Source of the DNA: Flavobacterium sp. N2038
Lineage (GTDB): Bacteria > Bacteroidota > Bacteroidia > Flavobacteriales > Flavobacteriaceae
Reading direction: 5' to 3'
DNA: 64,000 nt
Assembly: GCF_025947185.1 (NCBI RefSeq)
Contig: NZ_CP110001.1
Span: 310,001-374,000 of the forward strand
Shown here: positions 18,895 through 26,538 of the stretch, one piece after another
Layout of the letters: each line of letters begins with the position of its first letter
Position numbering within the stretch: the stretch's first letter is position 1
Made by a program: the position numbers and the translations under genes
The notes under the pieces: generated by a model
What the model was told of the DNA's origin: nothing
The model's database searches: none
What the model saw: the letters and a program-made list of their open reading frames with translations, nothing else

Positions 18895-18902
18895 TTTAAT
18901 TT

Positions 18903-19610
18903 ATGTTTTCATTCAAGCAATTTTCTATTCAACAAGACAAAACCGCTATGAAAGTAGGCACTGATGGTGTTTTATTAGGTTCTTGGGCTCCAATTCATCA
19001 CGATCCATTTAGTGTTTTAGATATTGGTGCAGGAACAGGAATTATTGCTTTGATGCTTGCTCAGCGAACTCATGCTGAACAAATTGATGCTCTGGAAATT
19101 GACGAAGAGGCCTATGAACAAGCAGTAGAAAATTTCGAAAATTCACCTTGGGGAGACCGTTTATTTTGTTTTCATGCTGGTTTAGACGAATTTATCGATG
19201 AACCGGAAGATGAATATGATTTGATTGTTTCAAACCCGCCTTTTTATGCTGAAGATTATAAAACAGAAAATGAACAGCGCGATTTAGCCCGTTTTCAAGA
19301 TGCAATGCCTTTTGAAGAATTAGTTGAAGCTGCCGATTTATTACTTTCTGAAAAAGGAGTATTTGCTGTAATTCTTCCGTTCAAAGAAGAAGAAAAATTT
19401 ATTGCTTTAGCCAAAGAAGCCGAATTATATCCGATAAAAATCACCCGTGTAAAAGGCACACCAAAATCTGAAATCAAACGCAGCTTATTGGCTTTTAGCC
19501 GAAATGAAAACCCTGACATTGAAATAGATGAATTAACTATTGAAATCGACAGACATGTTTATACTCCAGAGTATATTGCGTTGACTAAAGATTTTTATTT
19601 GAAGATGTAA
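18903..19610 (+). CDS. trmN6: tRNA1(Val) (adenine(37)-N6)-methyltransferase
   Basis: This is a 235-residue N6-adenine methyltransferase of the TrmN6/YfiC family that modifies A37 of tRNA1(Val). The SAM site is LDIGAGTGIIALMLAQR (about residues 40-56), the acidic motif is ALEIDEEAYEQA, and the catalytic NPPF motif is in DLIVSNPPFYAEDY. The N-terminal FKQFSIQQDKTAMKVGTDGVLLGSW is characteristic of YfiC. It is read from the plus strand and converges on the S41 protease gene, from which it is separated by a hairpin. Confidence 0.9.
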   Translation: MFSFKQFSIQQDKTAMKVGTDGVLLGSWAPIHHDPFSVLDIGAGTGIIALMLAQRTHAEQIDALEIDEEAYEQAVENFENSPWGDRLFCFHAGLDEFIDEPEDEYDLIVSNPPFYAEDYKTENEQRDLARFQDAMPFEELVEAADLLLSEKGVFAVILPFKEEEKFIALAKEAELYPIKITRVKGTPKSEIKRSLLAFSRNENPDIEIDELTIEIDRHVYTPEYIALTKDFYLKM

Positions 19611-19614
19611 AAAA

Positions 19615-19652
19615 CATCTTTGTCAAAGTTAAGAACCTTGACAAAGATTTAT
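19615..19652. terminator. Bidirectional terminator after trmN6
   Basis: ATCTTTGTCAA is inverted as TTGACAAAGAT with a short loop, and T-rich or A-rich flanks lie on both sides. The words match the repeat at 3715-3747. Confidence 0.65.
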
Positions 19653-19658
19653 AATTTA

Positions 19659-21311
19659 TTATTTTCCGTTTTTTGCAAAAAGAACAGCTCTTTCTAAAAT
19701 CTCGTCGTTTCCTTGCTGAATACCTAAAATAGTCGGTTTTACTTCAATATCAGGAACAATCCCAATACGTTGCACTTCTTTTTTGTTTGGATAAAAAACG
19801 CCATAACAAGTAAACGATGAAGAAAATCCTTTTATAATACCGAATCTATAATTTGCACCATCTGCGCCACCTGTCTGACTGCCAATAACAGTAGTTTTAG
19901 GAGCAGTTTGAAGCGCCATAACATTATGTTCTGCGTGGCTAATCGCATTTTCATCAATTAGAACAATTACTTTTCCTTTGTAATAATCCGGATTGGTTTT
20001 ACCGCATTTATCCTTATCTGTCCTCCATACATAACGTCCCGGAAAACTAATATCCGGGTCAATATATTTAACATATTCAACTGATTCTGGATTAAGCCAC
20101 TCTGCAAGTGCATACAATACATCATGAGGTCTTTTTCTATTGTCAAAAATAATTGCATTGGTATTTTTAAGTGCTTCAATTAAGTTTGGGATATCTATAA
20201 CATCAAGTCCGCCAAAATTTACATAACCAATATTTCCTTCCAGAATTTTCCACTTTTCTTCTTTTGGAAATTGAATTTTTAAATCCTGATATTTATATCT
20301 GTTTATTGATTTTACAGCTGTTTTTCCGTCTCTGACAAATTCAATTTCAAAAGCTGACGTTTTTCCATTAAAGATTGTCCAATAGGCATTTTTTAAGACC
20401 GAAGGCTCGTTTGATCCTTCAACATATTTTAAATTTTCTTTTAGAAGTTCGTCAATTGTTTTCCCTTCTACTTTTGTAATAACATCTCCAATTTTAAGAT
20501 CGCTGACTTTTGCCAGAGAATCATTTTTTAAACCTATAACAACGGCTTTCTGATTAATAATTTTAACCTCAACCGGAATAAATTTATCTCCAAAATAATC
20601 AAACAGCTGGGGCATGTGAGTAGAAGCGTGTGTATCATTTATTTTTATAGAAATTTCACGCATTGCTAAAGCAAAATCTTTTTCTGATTCTGGCGCACTA
20701 ATTCTCGGAAGAAATTCAAGTAATGTCTTATCCCAGTTTTGATCCATTTGATATTTATACGGGAAAAAATATTCGATGTAATTCCAATATCTGAATAAGG
20801 CTAAAAGACGAAGGTTTTTGTCTGTCCATTTAAAATCCTGATATTTTACTTCATTCTTAAATTGTAATGGAGCATTACCACCACCAAACTCATAATCAAC
20901 ATAATACTGTTTTTCCTGAATTCTATTTTCTTCAATAAATTTCAGTTTTTTTGAAAGTGATTTAGAAAACAATTCATTTTTATTGATCCATGATAAATCG
21001 AAATTTTTATCAAAATACTCTTTTTTAGAAACAGGCTTTGCTGATTCATGAGCCTTAACTTCTCCTAGTGAAGCCAGCCAATTTTCGATTACTAATGAAA
21101 ATGCTTCTGCAGTTTGCGCTCCTTCAACTTTTGGCAAAACTTGAAACAATTGTTCGTCCCAATTTTTACTTCCATCGGCGACATTTGGATGATAATATTT
21201 TAGAAATCCCCAAATTTTGCAGGTTGCGCTTAATTTTTGAGTTTCTGTAATGGGTTTTGAAAAAGAAAACTGAAATAGTAAAACAAGAACAATAAGTAAC
21301 GTTTTTTTCAT
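19659..21311 (-). CDS. S41 family peptidase with PDZ domain
   Basis: This is a 550-residue exported serine protease of the C-terminal-processing (S41) family. A signal peptide covers about residues 1-18. A helical N-terminal domain (SATCKIWGFLKYYHP) leads to a PDZ region around KVSDLKIGDVITKVEG and the catalytic domain with Ser458 in ISHAEHNV, followed by IGSQTGGADGANY. It has a paralogue at 45519-47174 with the same order of motifs. It lies 46 bp downstream of the hlyD gene in the same direction without a visible terminator, so it may be co-transcribed with the peptide exporter. A role in peptide processing is only an inference. Confidence 0.88.
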   Translation of the reverse strand: MKKTLLIVLVLLFQFSFSKPITETQKLSATCKIWGFLKYYHPNVADGSKNWDEQLFQVLPKVEGAQTAEAFSLVIENWLASLGEVKAHESAKPVSKKEYFDKNFDLSWINKNELFSKSLSKKLKFIEENRIQEKQYYVDYEFGGGNAPLQFKNEVKYQDFKWTDKNLRLLALFRYWNYIEYFFPYKYQMDQNWDKTLLEFLPRISAPESEKDFALAMREISIKINDTHASTHMPQLFDYFGDKFIPVEVKIINQKAVVIGLKNDSLAKVSDLKIGDVITKVEGKTIDELLKENLKYVEGSNEPSVLKNAYWTIFNGKTSAFEIEFVRDGKTAVKSINRYKYQDLKIQFPKEEKWKILEGNIGYVNFGGLDVIDIPNLIEALKNTNAIIFDNRKRPHDVLYALAEWLNPESVEYVKYIDPDISFPGRYVWRTDKDKCGKTNPDYYKGKVIVLIDENAISHAEHNVMALQTAPKTTVIGSQTGGADGANYRFGIIKGFSSSFTCYGVFYPNKKEVQRIGIVPDIEVKPTILGIQQGNDEILERAVLFAKNGK

Positions 21312-21357
21312 TCTAAGAGATGGTTATTTTTTTTGGTTTATTAGGTTTTGGTTTATT

Positions 21358-22653
21358 TTAAACTTGCTCAAAAATACTTTTAAACTGGTATAAAATTCTT
21401 TCGATCAAACGTAAATCTTCGGTTACGATCTCGGCACTTCCTTTCATTTCCTGTTGAAATATAATTTGTTTTTTATAAGAAGTTTCCAATCCGTTTGGCA
21501 ATGCAACATCCAGCAATAAATTCCCGTCTTTATCGGGCACCAGTGAGATATTCTGAATCTTCCCTTTTAAAACACCAAACTCTCTGTCAGGAAAGTTAGC
21601 CAGGCGAATATTTACTCTTTGCCCTACTTTTATTTTTCCAGAATTTAAAGCTGGTGCTTTTACTTTGCCTATGAACCCATTTTTTGCATCCGGAATAATT
21701 GAAAAAACATTATCCCCTACATTTATGGTTTGATTTTCTGTCCAAACCTGCAAAAAAGTCACCACGCCACTTACAGAAGATTTTAGTGTATAAGCCATTT
21801 CCCAGTCTTTTATCACCTTTTTGAGCTGATAAAAAGATTGCGCCATGTTGCGACCAAGGTTAACTTCTTCTTTGGTGCTGTTTATGTGCGAATTCTGACT
21901 TGATTTTGTATTATCTATTAAAGAGGATCTCAATTGAGAAATTGATGACAAAAGGCTTCTATAATTCTTTTGCGCTTGTAAAAAACTCAACTTCTTAACC
22001 TCCATTTCCTGAGCTGAAATTATACCTTTATTGAATAAAACTTCAAAACGGGCAAGTTCATTTTTTTGAAGCTCCAATTCACCCTCGTTGATTGCTTTTT
22101 GCTGTTGTAAAATATCTAATCGCTCCTGTATCTGAATTTTTTCAGAATACTGCGCGCGGCTCTCTACTTCAAAAGGATGCAAATCCTCATTTAGTTTCTG
22201 TGCCTGATAATCTTTTTGAAAGACCGCATAAGCGCTTTCAATTTCTCCTAATTGCGCATTTTTCAGCTTCGAAAACGGAAAATCACTTTTAGGATCATTA
22301 ATATTATAAGAATCTATTATTCTATTTAATAAAAAAACATCTTTGTAATTAGCTGTATTTTCTATAATTGCAAGTGTAGTATTTTTGGGTACTATCGCTT
22401 TATTTTTTACCAAAATTACTTCGATGCGCCCTGAAGATTTTGCTACGATTTTCTCTGGTGGAATATTCGTTGTAATTAGAATTTCGGTATTTACCACATC
22501 CGGATATTTTACAAACCAGGAAACAAAAAACAACATCAGTATAATGACAAATATTAAAATAGTCCCCCATCGAATCATCCAATGCGGTACTTTGGTGAGA
22601 ATATCCTGAACCTCTTCACTTCTTAACTCAAATGTCGTGTTATCTTCAGCCAT
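21358..22653 (-). CDS. HlyD-family membrane fusion protein for peptide export
   Basis: This is a 431-residue periplasmic adaptor. After a cytoplasmic N-terminus, one membrane segment (about residues 29-47, ILIFVIILMLFFVSWFV) is followed by the first half of a lipoyl domain (KSSGRIEVILVKN), a long alpha-helical coiled coil (about residues 135-265) and the second lipoyl half with a beta-barrel (SSVSGVVTFLQVW, VGQRVNIRLANFPDREFG). Such proteins connect an inner-membrane ABC exporter to an outer-membrane TolC channel. It starts 3 bp after the ABC exporter stop, so the two are translated from one mRNA. No TolC gene lies in this cluster. Confidence 0.93.
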   Translation of the reverse strand: MAEDNTTFELRSEEVQDILTKVPHWMIRWGTILIFVIILMLFFVSWFVKYPDVVNTEILITTNIPPEKIVAKSSGRIEVILVKNKAIVPKNTTLAIIENTANYKDVFLLNRIIDSYNINDPKSDFPFSKLKNAQLGEIESAYAVFQKDYQAQKLNEDLHPFEVESRAQYSEKIQIQERLDILQQQKAINEGELELQKNELARFEVLFNKGIISAQEMEVKKLSFLQAQKNYRSLLSSISQLRSSLIDNTKSSQNSHINSTKEEVNLGRNMAQSFYQLKKVIKDWEMAYTLKSSVSGVVTFLQVWTENQTINVGDNVFSIIPDAKNGFIGKVKAPALNSGKIKVGQRVNIRLANFPDREFGVLKGKIQNISLVPDKDGNLLLDVALPNGLETSYKKQIIFQQEMKGSAEIVTEDLRLIERILYQFKSIFEQV

Positions 22654-22656
22654 ATA

Positions 22657-24849
22657 TTAATTACCTAATTGTAGTTGGTTTTTCACCAGTTCAAAATAAT
22701 TCCCTTTTTGGTTTACTAATGTCGAATGATTTCCTATTTCGATAATTTTCCCTTTATCCAAAACAACAATTTGATCTGCATTCATTACTGTACTTAATCG
22801 GTGTGCAATTACAACAACAGTTTTATTTTTAAAGAACACATCCAATTTTCTCATAATTTCTTTTTCGTTATTGGCATCCAGTGCCGATGTTGCTTCGTCA
22901 AAAAATAGTATTTCAGGATTTTTATAAACAGCTCTTGCGATTAACAATCGTTGTTTTTGCCCGGTACTCATTCCTACTCCTTCAGAACCAATCTTAGTAT
23001 TATAACCGAGTGGCAAACCACTTATATACTCTTTTATATTCGCCACATCTGCAGCATACAATAATCGTTGTTTATCGACTTTATCTACACCAATTGCAAT
23101 GTTATTGGCAATGGTATCACTAAAAATAAACCCTTCCTGCATGACGGCTCCAATAGTAGATCTCCACGCTTTTTGAGAGATATTTGACAGTTGTGCATTG
23201 CCAATGGTTATCTCCCCCTTATCAGGTTCATAAAATTTAAGAAGCAATTTCATTAAAGTCGTTTTTCCGCTTCCACTTACACCAACTATGGCTGTCACCT
23301 TATTTGCCGGAATTATCAGATTTAAATTTTTAAGAATAGGAATATCAGATCCCAAATAGCGATATGACAGGTTTTTTATTTCAATATCTGAATCATACAA
23401 AACATCATTTGTCTGATGAACTTCCTGCTGTGTTTCATCTTCTTTTTCATGAATTTCAGATAACCTCGCCAAAGAAATTTTTGCATCCTGAAGCTCTCTG
23501 ACAAATTCGATAAGCTGAGTAACTGGTCCGTTTAAACTCCCAACAATAGAACTTATGGCAAGCATCATCCCCAATGTAATAGAACCGTCAATTACTAATT
23601 TGGCCGAAAGAAAAATGATAAAGATGTTCTTTAATTCATTAATAACCGACGAGCCAATGGTTTGTGTCTGCTCTAAAATCAATCCTTTTATCGAAACTCT
23701 AAAAAGCCTTGCCTGAACGTATTCCCATCCCCAGCGTTTTTGCTTTTCGGCATTATGGAGCTTGATTTCCTGCATTCCGTTTATAAGTTCCATAACCTTG
23801 CTCTGCTCGTGAGAGACTTCGGCAAATCGCTTATAATCCAGAATTTCTCTTCTTTTTAAAAACAAAGTAATCCAGCCAAAATAAAATAGGCTTCCGACAA
23901 AAAAGACAAAAAATATCTGAAGATTAAAATAGGCCAAAACAGCGCCCATTACAAACATGTTAATAACCGAAAAAAGAACATTTAGAGATGATGTGGTCAG
24001 GATTTTTTCGATTCTGCGATGGTCATTAATTCGCTGCATTATATCTCCTGTCATTCGCACATCAAAAAAGGATATAGGCAGATTCATTAATTTAATAAAG
24101 AAGTCTGAAATCAATGAAATATTTATCCTGGTAGAGAGATGGAGCAAAATCCAGCTTCTAATTAATTCCAGCCCGATTCTTCCTGCAAAAAGAAATAATT
24201 GTGCGAAGAGAATGAGATAAATAAAGTGGATGTTTTGATTTTGTATTCCAATATCAACTATACTTTGGGTCAAAAAAGGAAAAATCAACTGCAATAAACT
24301 GCTCGCCAGTAACCCTATACTTAATTGTATTAAAAATGATTTATATCGAAAAACGTATTGCGACAAAAGCCCAAAACCCAATGTCTTATTATCTTCTTTC
24401 TCAAAATCTGATTGAAAAAATTTTGGTGTAGCTTCGATTAATAATGCAATCCCTTCCTTAGTTTGATCATCTGCATTATTTCCAATCCAAAATTTTAAAA
24501 AATCTTGTTGGTTGTATTCTATTAAACCAAAAGCAGGGTCAGAAATATAATAGATTCCTTTTTTAATTTTATAAAGTACTACATAATGATTTTTATTCCA
24601 ATGCAAAATACAGGGCAAAGGAGCTTCTTCCAGTCTTTCAGCGCTTAATTTTACTCCCAAAGTTCTAAAACCAATTTTCTCCGCAGCATCACTTAAAAAA
24701 AGCAAATTACTTCCTTCACGAGTTGTTTCGCTAATATCTCTTAACTCCTGAATATTGATTGTCTTACCGTAATGTTTTGCAATTATCTTTAAACATGTCG
24801 GGCCACAATCCTTATAATCTGCCTGTTTATAATTGGTGAATTTTTTCAA
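22657..24849 (-). CDS. Peptidase-containing ABC exporter (C39, double-glycine peptides)
   Basis: This is a 730-residue bacteriocin-type exporter that cuts leaders after Gly-Gly and exports the peptide. Residues 1-135 are an intact C39 cysteine peptidase: Gln9, Cys15 (DCGPTC), His88 (NHYVVL) and Asp104 (DPAFG). A six-helix membrane domain covers about 165-450. The nucleotide-binding domain has Walker A GVSGSGKT (523-530), Q-loop Gln571, signature MSTGQ (627-631), Walker B ILFFDE with Asp651/Glu652 and His683. It is adjacent to hlyD and directly downstream of the small double-glycine precursor genes, which are the obvious substrates. Confidence 0.96.
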   Translation of the reverse strand: MKKFTNYKQADYKDCGPTCLKIIAKHYGKTINIQELRDISETTREGSNLLFLSDAAEKIGFRTLGVKLSAERLEEAPLPCILHWNKNHYVVLYKIKKGIYYISDPAFGLIEYNQQDFLKFWIGNNADDQTKEGIALLIEATPKFFQSDFEKEDNKTLGFGLLSQYVFRYKSFLIQLSIGLLASSLLQLIFPFLTQSIVDIGIQNQNIHFIYLILFAQLFLFAGRIGLELIRSWILLHLSTRINISLISDFFIKLMNLPISFFDVRMTGDIMQRINDHRRIEKILTTSSLNVLFSVINMFVMGAVLAYFNLQIFFVFFVGSLFYFGWITLFLKRREILDYKRFAEVSHEQSKVMELINGMQEIKLHNAEKQKRWGWEYVQARLFRVSIKGLILEQTQTIGSSVINELKNIFIIFLSAKLVIDGSITLGMMLAISSIVGSLNGPVTQLIEFVRELQDAKISLARLSEIHEKEDETQQEVHQTNDVLYDSDIEIKNLSYRYLGSDIPILKNLNLIIPANKVTAIVGVSGSGKTTLMKLLLKFYEPDKGEITIGNAQLSNISQKAWRSTIGAVMQEGFIFSDTIANNIAIGVDKVDKQRLLYAADVANIKEYISGLPLGYNTKIGSEGVGMSTGQKQRLLIARAVYKNPEILFFDEATSALDANNEKEIMRKLDVFFKNKTVVVIAHRLSTVMNADQIVVLDKGKIIEIGNHSTLVNQKGNYFELVKNQLQLGN

Positions 24850-24979
24850 CTCTTATTTGGTTTATCTTACAGCAATATTATACAAAAATTCTTAAAAAAA
24901 TAATTCAATAACGAATTTAATTGGTTAAAAAATTAACTTTTCAACTGATTTAAGCACATTCTAAAAAGGAACCTGAAAC

Positions 24980-25007
24980 AAAAAGGCTTTGTCAAAACAA
25001 CAAAGCC
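24980..25007 (-). terminator. Partial terminator between the precursor gene and the exporter
   Basis: On the minus strand, GGCTTTGT and ACAAAGCC form an 8-bp stem (24985-24992 with 25000-25007) followed by a T-run. It could limit read-through from the small peptide genes into the ABC exporter gene. Confidence 0.7.
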
Positions 25008-25034
25008 CCTCTTTATTCAAACTTATCTAAGAAA

Positions 25035-25223
25035 TTAGTGATCCAGTAAACAGCTCTCTTCAATAACAGACTGGCAACTTTCACCTTCGTTTACGTGTAT
25101 AACGCCTGCAAAAGAACCATCAGGACAATAACATGCCTCAATACCGCCTCCACCTCCAAAAATATTTTTCTTTTCAACAACACCTAAAACTTCAACTCCA
25201 AATAAATCTTTTAATTTTTTCAT
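25035..25223 (-). CDS. Double-glycine leader peptide precursor 1 (4 Cys)
   Basis: This is a 62-residue putative secreted peptide precursor. The charged leader (MKKLKDLFGV..., KKNIFGG) ends in five glycines at 23-27, and the mature part contains Cys31, Cys33, Cys50 and Cys58, enough for two disulfides. It lies immediately upstream of the C39 ABC exporter and is preceded by the conserved pseudoknot-like element. The leader resembles other Bacteroidota bacteriocin-like precursors, but the mature sequence is not one I recognise. Whether it is an antibacterial, a signal or something else is unknown. Confidence 0.75.
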   Translation of the reverse strand: MKKLKDLFGVEVLGVVEKKNIFGGGGGIEACYCPDGSFAGVIHVNEGESCQSVIEESCLLDH

Positions 25224-25246
25224 AATTTGTTTTTTGATTTGTTATT

Positions 25247-25281
25247 GCTTCAATCCTTTTATGACAGTTGAAGCCTCTGTC
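25247..25281 (-). promoter_or_regulatory. Pseudoknot-like 5' element, copy 1
   Basis: Read on the minus strand in order: GACAG, 2 nt, GCTTCAA, CTGTC, a 9-nt A-rich linker, TTGAAGC. GACAG pairs with CTGTC and GCTTCAA with TTGAAGC, which is the topology of an H-type pseudoknot. It ends 23 nt before the precursor 1 start codon. It could instead be a protein-binding DNA site. Confidence 0.6.
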
Positions 25282-25309
25282 TTATTATTTTATTATTGCT
25301 TATTTAATA

Positions 25310-25338
25310 AAAAATAGAGAGGAAAAAAATTCCTCTCT
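25310..25338 (-). terminator. Terminator after precursor 2
   Basis: On the minus strand, AGAGAGGAA and TTCCTCTCT (25316-25324, 25330-25338) form a 9-bp stem followed by an uninterrupted T-run. It lies between precursors 2 and 1. Confidence 0.8.
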
Positions 25339-25428
25339 GAGATTTGTAAAACCCTGTCAAAAATTAAAAGTAATATCAAAAAAGATATCTCTATTTACAG
25401 ATTAACCGGTTTATTGTATTTAAAATGT

Positions 25429-25611
25429 TTAGTCGCAAGCCTCACTAGGGTCTGATACACAAATCCAATAAGCTGGTGAGGTTGCAGTTCTTGGACATCT
25501 TTTAGCAATAGTATTGCCTTCGCAAATTGGTGCATTACCACCATTAATTTTTTGTTGCTCTTCTTTACTTAATTCAGCAACTCCATTTAATTCAAAAATT
25601 TTCTTTAACAT
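25429..25611 (-). CDS. Double-glycine leader peptide precursor 2 (4 Cys)
   Basis: This is a 60-residue precursor with a classic leader, MLKKIFELNGVAELSKEEQQ then KINGG (Gly24-Gly25), matching the LSxEExxKIxGG pattern recognised by C39 peptidases. The predicted 35-residue mature peptide has Cys30, Cys39, Cys51 and Cys59. It is preceded by copy 2 of the conserved 5' element and followed by its own terminator, so it may be expressed as a short transcript. The mature peptide is not recognised. Confidence 0.82.
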   Translation of the reverse strand: MLKKIFELNGVAELSKEEQQKINGGNAPICEGNTIAKRCPRTATSPAYWICVSDPSEACD

Positions 25612-25637
25612 AATTTGGTTCTTTTGGGTTTGTTAAT

Positions 25638-25673
25638 GCTTCAATCCTTTTAAGACATTTGAAGCTTCTGTCT
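25638..25673 (-). promoter_or_regulatory. Pseudoknot-like 5' element, copy 2
   Basis: The layout is the same as in copy 1: AGACA pairs with TGTCT and GCTTCAA pairs with TTGAAGC, with the A-rich linker TTAAAAGGA before the last arm. It ends 26 nt before the precursor 2 start codon. Confidence 0.6.
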
Positions 25674-25710
25674 TTTCTGTTAAATCGTATTATAAGTTTA
25701 AAAATAAATT

Positions 25711-25746
25711 AAAAAAGCAGTAAGAAAAACATGCTACTTACTGCTT
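25711..25746 (-). terminator. Terminator in the precursor 3 to precursor 2 gap
   Basis: On the minus strand, AAGCAGTAAG and CTTACTGCTT (25737-25746 and 25715-25724) form a perfect 10-bp stem followed by a T-run. Confidence 0.82.
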
Positions 25747-25784
25747 ATAATTATTTCAATTATTTAATAACTTAATTTCTCTAG

Positions 25785-25905
25785 GATCTGCCACTGGTTA
25801 ACCCTAACCAATTAAAATCAACGCAGCGGCTAACTTCCTGAGAATCCCGACACCAATCATCAATGTGGGGATATTTGCTCAATGTTCCACGATCGAGCGC
25901 CTACA
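25785..25905. other. GC-richer non-coding segment within the peptide cluster
   Basis: About 47% GC over 25801-25900, against roughly 30% around it. A small hairpin TGGTTA/TAACCA lies at its left end (about 25795-25810). On the minus strand a 38-codon open frame runs into it without a start codon. It sits between precursors 3 and 2 and could be a relic of a lost gene or of inserted DNA. Confidence 0.4.
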
Positions 25906-25982
25906 AATTAAAAAAAACATGACTAAATTTTAATAAGGCTTAATATTGTACTTCAAATAAATTATTTCCGTTAAAAAAAAAC

Positions 25983-26174
25983 TTAACAACAAAGACGGTT
26001 TGTTCCACATATCCCCGGGGTTGTCTCTACAGGACAAATTCCACCGGTTGGTATTAAAACACAGCCTGCCTCGATTGCAAAAACCCAGCATTCAGGAATT
26101 CCACCCGACATATTTTTTTGCTCAGCTTTTGTAACTTCCTGAGCGCTTTCCAGATTTAAGATCTTTTTTAACAT
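25983..26174 (-). CDS. Double-glycine leader peptide precursor 3 (6 Cys)
   Basis: This is a 63-residue precursor. The leader MLKKILNLESAQEVTKAEQK then NMSGG (Gly24-Gly25) aligns without gaps to precursors 2 and 4. The mature part of about 38 residues is hydrophobic and carries Cys29, 38, 47, 56, 62 and 63, allowing three disulfides. Unlike the other precursors, I see no copy of the pseudoknot-like element before it. It is the strongest candidate substrate for the neighbouring disulfide-forming protein. Confidence 0.82.
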   Translation of the reverse strand: MLKKILNLESAQEVTKAEQKNMSGGIPECWVFAIEAGCVLIPTGGICPVETTPGICGTNRLCC

Positions 26175-26213
26175 TGTTATTTAATTAAATTTTAATCACA
26201 TTTTGAGTGTTCT

Positions 26214-26285
26214 TTATTCTTTTAGTCTAAAATTCCTACCACCGAATAATCCAGAACAACCATTCATCATATTACTTATAATCAT
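26214..26285 (-). CDS. Possible 23-residue micro-ORF with LFGG
   Basis: An ATG at 26285, 6 nt after the precursor 4 stop, opens a 23-codon frame containing NGCSGLFGG and ending KE. It could be a coupled small peptide or a relic. Length and isolation make it uncertain. Confidence 0.25.
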   Translation of the reverse strand: MIISNMMNGCSGLFGGRNFRLKE

Positions 26286-26291
26286 TCCCAA

Positions 26292-26462
26292 TTAAACTGG
26301 TCTATAGTTAACCGGATAATTCAAACAAATAATTTCACTCGCATACCAAGTCATGTACCCACATACAGGTTCTTCAACAGGGTATTCTTCACTATTAATA
26401 TTTTTTTTCTCATTTATTGTTAATTCATGAGATCCCTCAAGATTTAAAATGTTTTTCAGCAT
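26292..26462 (-). CDS. Precursor 4 with degenerate double-glycine site (2 Cys)
   Basis: This 56-residue gene begins MLKNILNLEGSHELTINEKK and aligns residue for residue with the precursor 3 leader, but the Gly24-Gly25 of that leader is replaced by Ser24-Glu25 (NINSEE). The remainder has Cys34 and Cys46 and is rich in aromatic residues. It retains the conserved 5' element and lies directly after the VKOR gene. Cutting by the C39 peptidase is not expected, so it is either a decaying precursor or a peptide that stays attached to its leader, for example as a regulator. Confidence 0.65.
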   Translation of the reverse strand: MLKNILNLEGSHELTINEKKNINSEEYPVEEPVCGYMTWYASEIICLNYPVNYRPV

Positions 26463-26488
26463 AATAATAGTTTTTTTATTGGGGTATA

Positions 26489-26525
26489 CCTCAAACTTTT
26501 ATAGACATCTGAGGCTTCTGTCTAT
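26489..26525 (-). promoter_or_regulatory. Pseudoknot-like 5' element, copy 3
   Basis: In transcript order: ATAGACA, GAAG, CCTCA, GA, TGTCTAT, AAAAGTT, TGAGG. The first stem extends to 7 bp. In the second stem a T-A pair of copies 1 and 2 is replaced by C-G, a compensatory change. It begins 14 nt after the VKOR stop and ends about 26 nt before the precursor 4 start. Confidence 0.6.
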
Positions 26526-26538
26526 TACTATTTATTCT

